Origin: Aporrectodea caliginosa | Lineage: Eukaryota > Annelida > Clitellata > Crassiclitellata > Lumbricidae | Assembly: GCA_020284085.1 (NCBI GenBank) | Contig: JACEVL010000128.1 | Coordinates: forward strand, 2,430,829 to 2,494,828 | Length of the DNA: 64,000 nucleotides | Reading direction: 5' to 3' | Part shown: positions 62,251 to 64,000 of the stretch, one piece after another | Position numbering within the stretch: the first letter of the stretch is position 1 | Layout: every line of letters starts with the position of its first letter | The notes under the pieces: model-generated | Told to the model about the DNA's origin: nothing | Database searches by the model: none | What the model saw: only the letters and a program-made list of their open reading frames with translations | Made by a program: the position numbers and the translations under genes

Positions 62251-63143
62251 TGTTGTGCTTCGGTTTAAAACTCCCTGCATCTGAAACTTTTGTGTTTTCG
62301 GTAGTGTCCTTTCGCCTTGCTACCATTCGTCGACTCGTCTTGGATGTGCCGAATAAGAATTGTGAGCTTGATCCTGTACCGACCTGGATTCAGAGGCGGT
62401 TTGTCGATCAGATTGCACCTTTTGTTGCTCTTCTTTGTAATGCTTCACTTTGACATGGCATTTTTCCTTCAAGTAAAAAATGTGCAATAGTCACACCTGT
62501 TGTGAAAATGTCTAATCTGGATCCACACATTCCACGAAATTACAGACTGATCTCAAACATCTGCTTTGTTTTGAAGTTGCTCGATTGCTGCGTCAGTCTG
62601 CAGCTCAGTGCATACCTTTATCATAACTTAATTCCTGCTGATAAGTCGGCATATTGACATTTTAACTCGACTGAGACCGCTGTCGTGAAGGTTATATTGG
62701 ATATTTTGCTATGATAGTTCGAAAGTAACACTCCTCACCATGCTTGATTTGAGCTCATCCTTCAATACTGTTGATCATCCGATTCTACTCCAGCATCTGC
62801 AGCACAGATTTGGTCTCCTGTCCGGTAGGTCATAACTAGTACAATATAATGGCCTGAATTTAGAGGTGGTGTAACTCACCTGCAAAGTACTCCAGGGCAG
62901 TGTCCTCGGGCCTGTACTGTACGTTCTGTACTCTGCTGACGTTGTTGCGGTTTCGGGTTTCTCTCACGCGTCAACGCTAATGACCTGCAGATTTATCAAC
63001 ATTCCAACCCATCATTCTGTGATAATTTTGTACCTCAACTATCGTTATACATGCAGGACGTTCTAAAGTGGAAGACTAATTTCAACTGCTTAAATCTGGC
63101 CAAAACTGAAGTCATCTGGCTTGCCTCCCAGCATTTAGTTTAA

Positions 63144-63205
63144 CCCTTTAATGATGAGTGTATGCTAAAATGTATGGGAAACCAATGCAGCTCGTCATTA
63201 AAGGG
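63144..63205. mobile_element. 62-bp piggyBac-like MITE
   Basis: TIRs CCCTTTAATGATGAG and CTCGTCATTAAAGGG, with TTAA on both sides (63140-63143, 63206-63209). It interrupts the LINE right after its EVIWLASQHLV stretch. Confidence 0.82.
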
Positions 63206-63400
63206 TTAAGCATTGCTCTCCTAGTCCAGTGTTGTCCGACGTCTGTGTCACTCCATCTATGTGTGTACTCGATCTAAGTCTGAATTGATAACCACATCGC
63301 CGATTCCACAGGTCAACCACCTGACCAGTGTCTGTTACTATCATATTCGTCAGCCATGTGCGGTTCATCTTTCATTCTGGAGACTGCTCATGCATTAGTG

Positions 63401-63751
63401 CAGGGCTGTCCAACCTTTTTGACACCGCGGGCCACCGAATAAGTAACTCTTGAAGCCGAGGGCCGAACAGTCAACTCAAAAGCAACGACTAAAATTTATT
63501 GAAAATTATTAACTGTATTAAAATTAATTTTAGAGTAATCATAATGAATGCATCGTGGGAACTGGATTTTGTGTTCACATTGTCATATGATAAGCCAAGT
63601 TACGAATGAATAGCTATGCAAGTAGGCCAGCGACTTTGTCTTTTACTTCATTATTTACAGAAATTGCAAATATTTAGTGAGCTCGGGCGGGCCACTTAGA
63701 ATCAGCCCGCGGGCCGCATGCGGCCCGCGGGTCGTGGGTTGGACAGCACTG
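63401..63751. mobile_element. hAT MITE family X, copy 2
   Basis: 351 bp, about 90% like 8929-9278 by eye; CAGGGCTGTCCAACC and GGTTGGACAGCACTG ends, perfect TSD CATTAGTG (63393-63400, 63752-63759). Removing it and one TSD rejoins the LINE frame HALV-RALI. Confidence 0.95.
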
Positions 63752-64000
63752 CATTAGTGAGAGCTCTGATTATGTGTGGGCTTGACTATTGTAATAGTAT
63801 TTGTAAGCAAGCAGAGTCAGCAGGTCTGCCTCGGTATCTGTATTGAAAGCTTCAAACCTTCTTGCGAACTGCTGTGCGCCTTGTCCTCTGCTTGCCGAGT
63901 TTAACCGGTGTATCTGAAGTTCTGAACCAATTATACAGCTACATTGGCTGCTTTTTCCCACAAAGAGTCGACTACAAGCTGACTGTGCTTGCCTACAAAT

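Larger units (their letters stand above)
62255..64000 (+). mobile_element. L2/CR1-type LINE, decayed, running off the window
   Basis: Frames give NCELDPVPTWI, CAIVTPVVKMSNLDPHI, NYRLISNICFVLKL, DLSSSFNTVDHPILL, QGSVLGPVLYVLYSADV, NLAKTEVIWLAS, then after two insertions RALIMCGLDYCNSI and FFPQRVDYKLTVLAYK. The catalytic FADD is lost in a small deletion near 62960. Carries a 62-bp MITE and a hAT MITE. Confidence 0.88.

Overview
This is repeat-rich nuclear DNA from an animal, most likely an invertebrate. It has GT-AG introns, no operons or bacterial signals, and abundant LINEs, tRNA-derived SINEs, DNA-transposon miniature elements (MITEs) and Helitrons. I cannot name the phylum from the sequence. 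One host gene is recognisable: AMBRA1, an autophagy scaffold and CUL4-DDB1 substrate receptor. It lies on the + strand and spans almost the whole window. Ten internal exons (2058-2116, 4381-4564, 10758-10933, 15311-15382, 30592-30731, 33875-36289, 38116-38176, 38813-38988, 56555-56665, 61470-61655) join in one frame with matching intron phases and give about 1193 codons. The first exon(s) and the 3' end lie outside the window.

Exons at 2058-15382 encode the N-terminal half of the split WD40 propeller. Exons at 30592-38988 encode the long Ser-rich disordered middle. Exons at 56555 and 61470 begin the C-terminal half of the propeller. Coding sequence is about 3.6 kb of about 59.6 kb; the rest is intron filled with transposons.

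Intron contents in order. 1-2057: LINE 3' end and a hAT MITE. 2117-4380: a TA-flanked TIR element, with 107-bp inverted-repeat arms that bracket the first visible exon. 4565-10757: a piggyBac-like element holding an ATGT/ATAC microsatellite and a mariner, a Harbinger-like element, a 586-bp-arm inverted duplication, and hAT elements. 10934-15310: hAT MITEs, LINE/SINE pieces and a compound SINE. 15383-30591: several LINEs, a hAT inside a LINE, and a hAT of 3956 bp that contains two LINEs, one of which contains a third. 30732-33874: hAT inside hAT. 36290-38115: a 150-bp tandem repeat split by a TIR element. 38989-56554: LINE > hAT > hAT nest, a Helitron, a hAT with transposase remnant, a piggyBac-like element, and LINE/SINE pieces. 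56666-61469: two opposed Helitrons, SINEs and AAT-tailed LINE fragments. 61656-64000: a LINE carrying a 62-bp piggyBac-like MITE and a hAT MITE.

The strongest observations are the exact target-site duplications (TSDs), which allow insertion order to be read directly; host LINE reading frames resume across two of the hAT insertions. I found no second host gene, no credible free-standing tRNA or rRNA gene, and no CRISPR array. I did not find a clearly new biological system. The most original leads are the inverted repeat around an AMBRA1 exon, a hAT family with strand-asymmetric G-rich and GCGGTAAT subterminal arrays, and the TAGCAAC array inside the Harbinger-like element.
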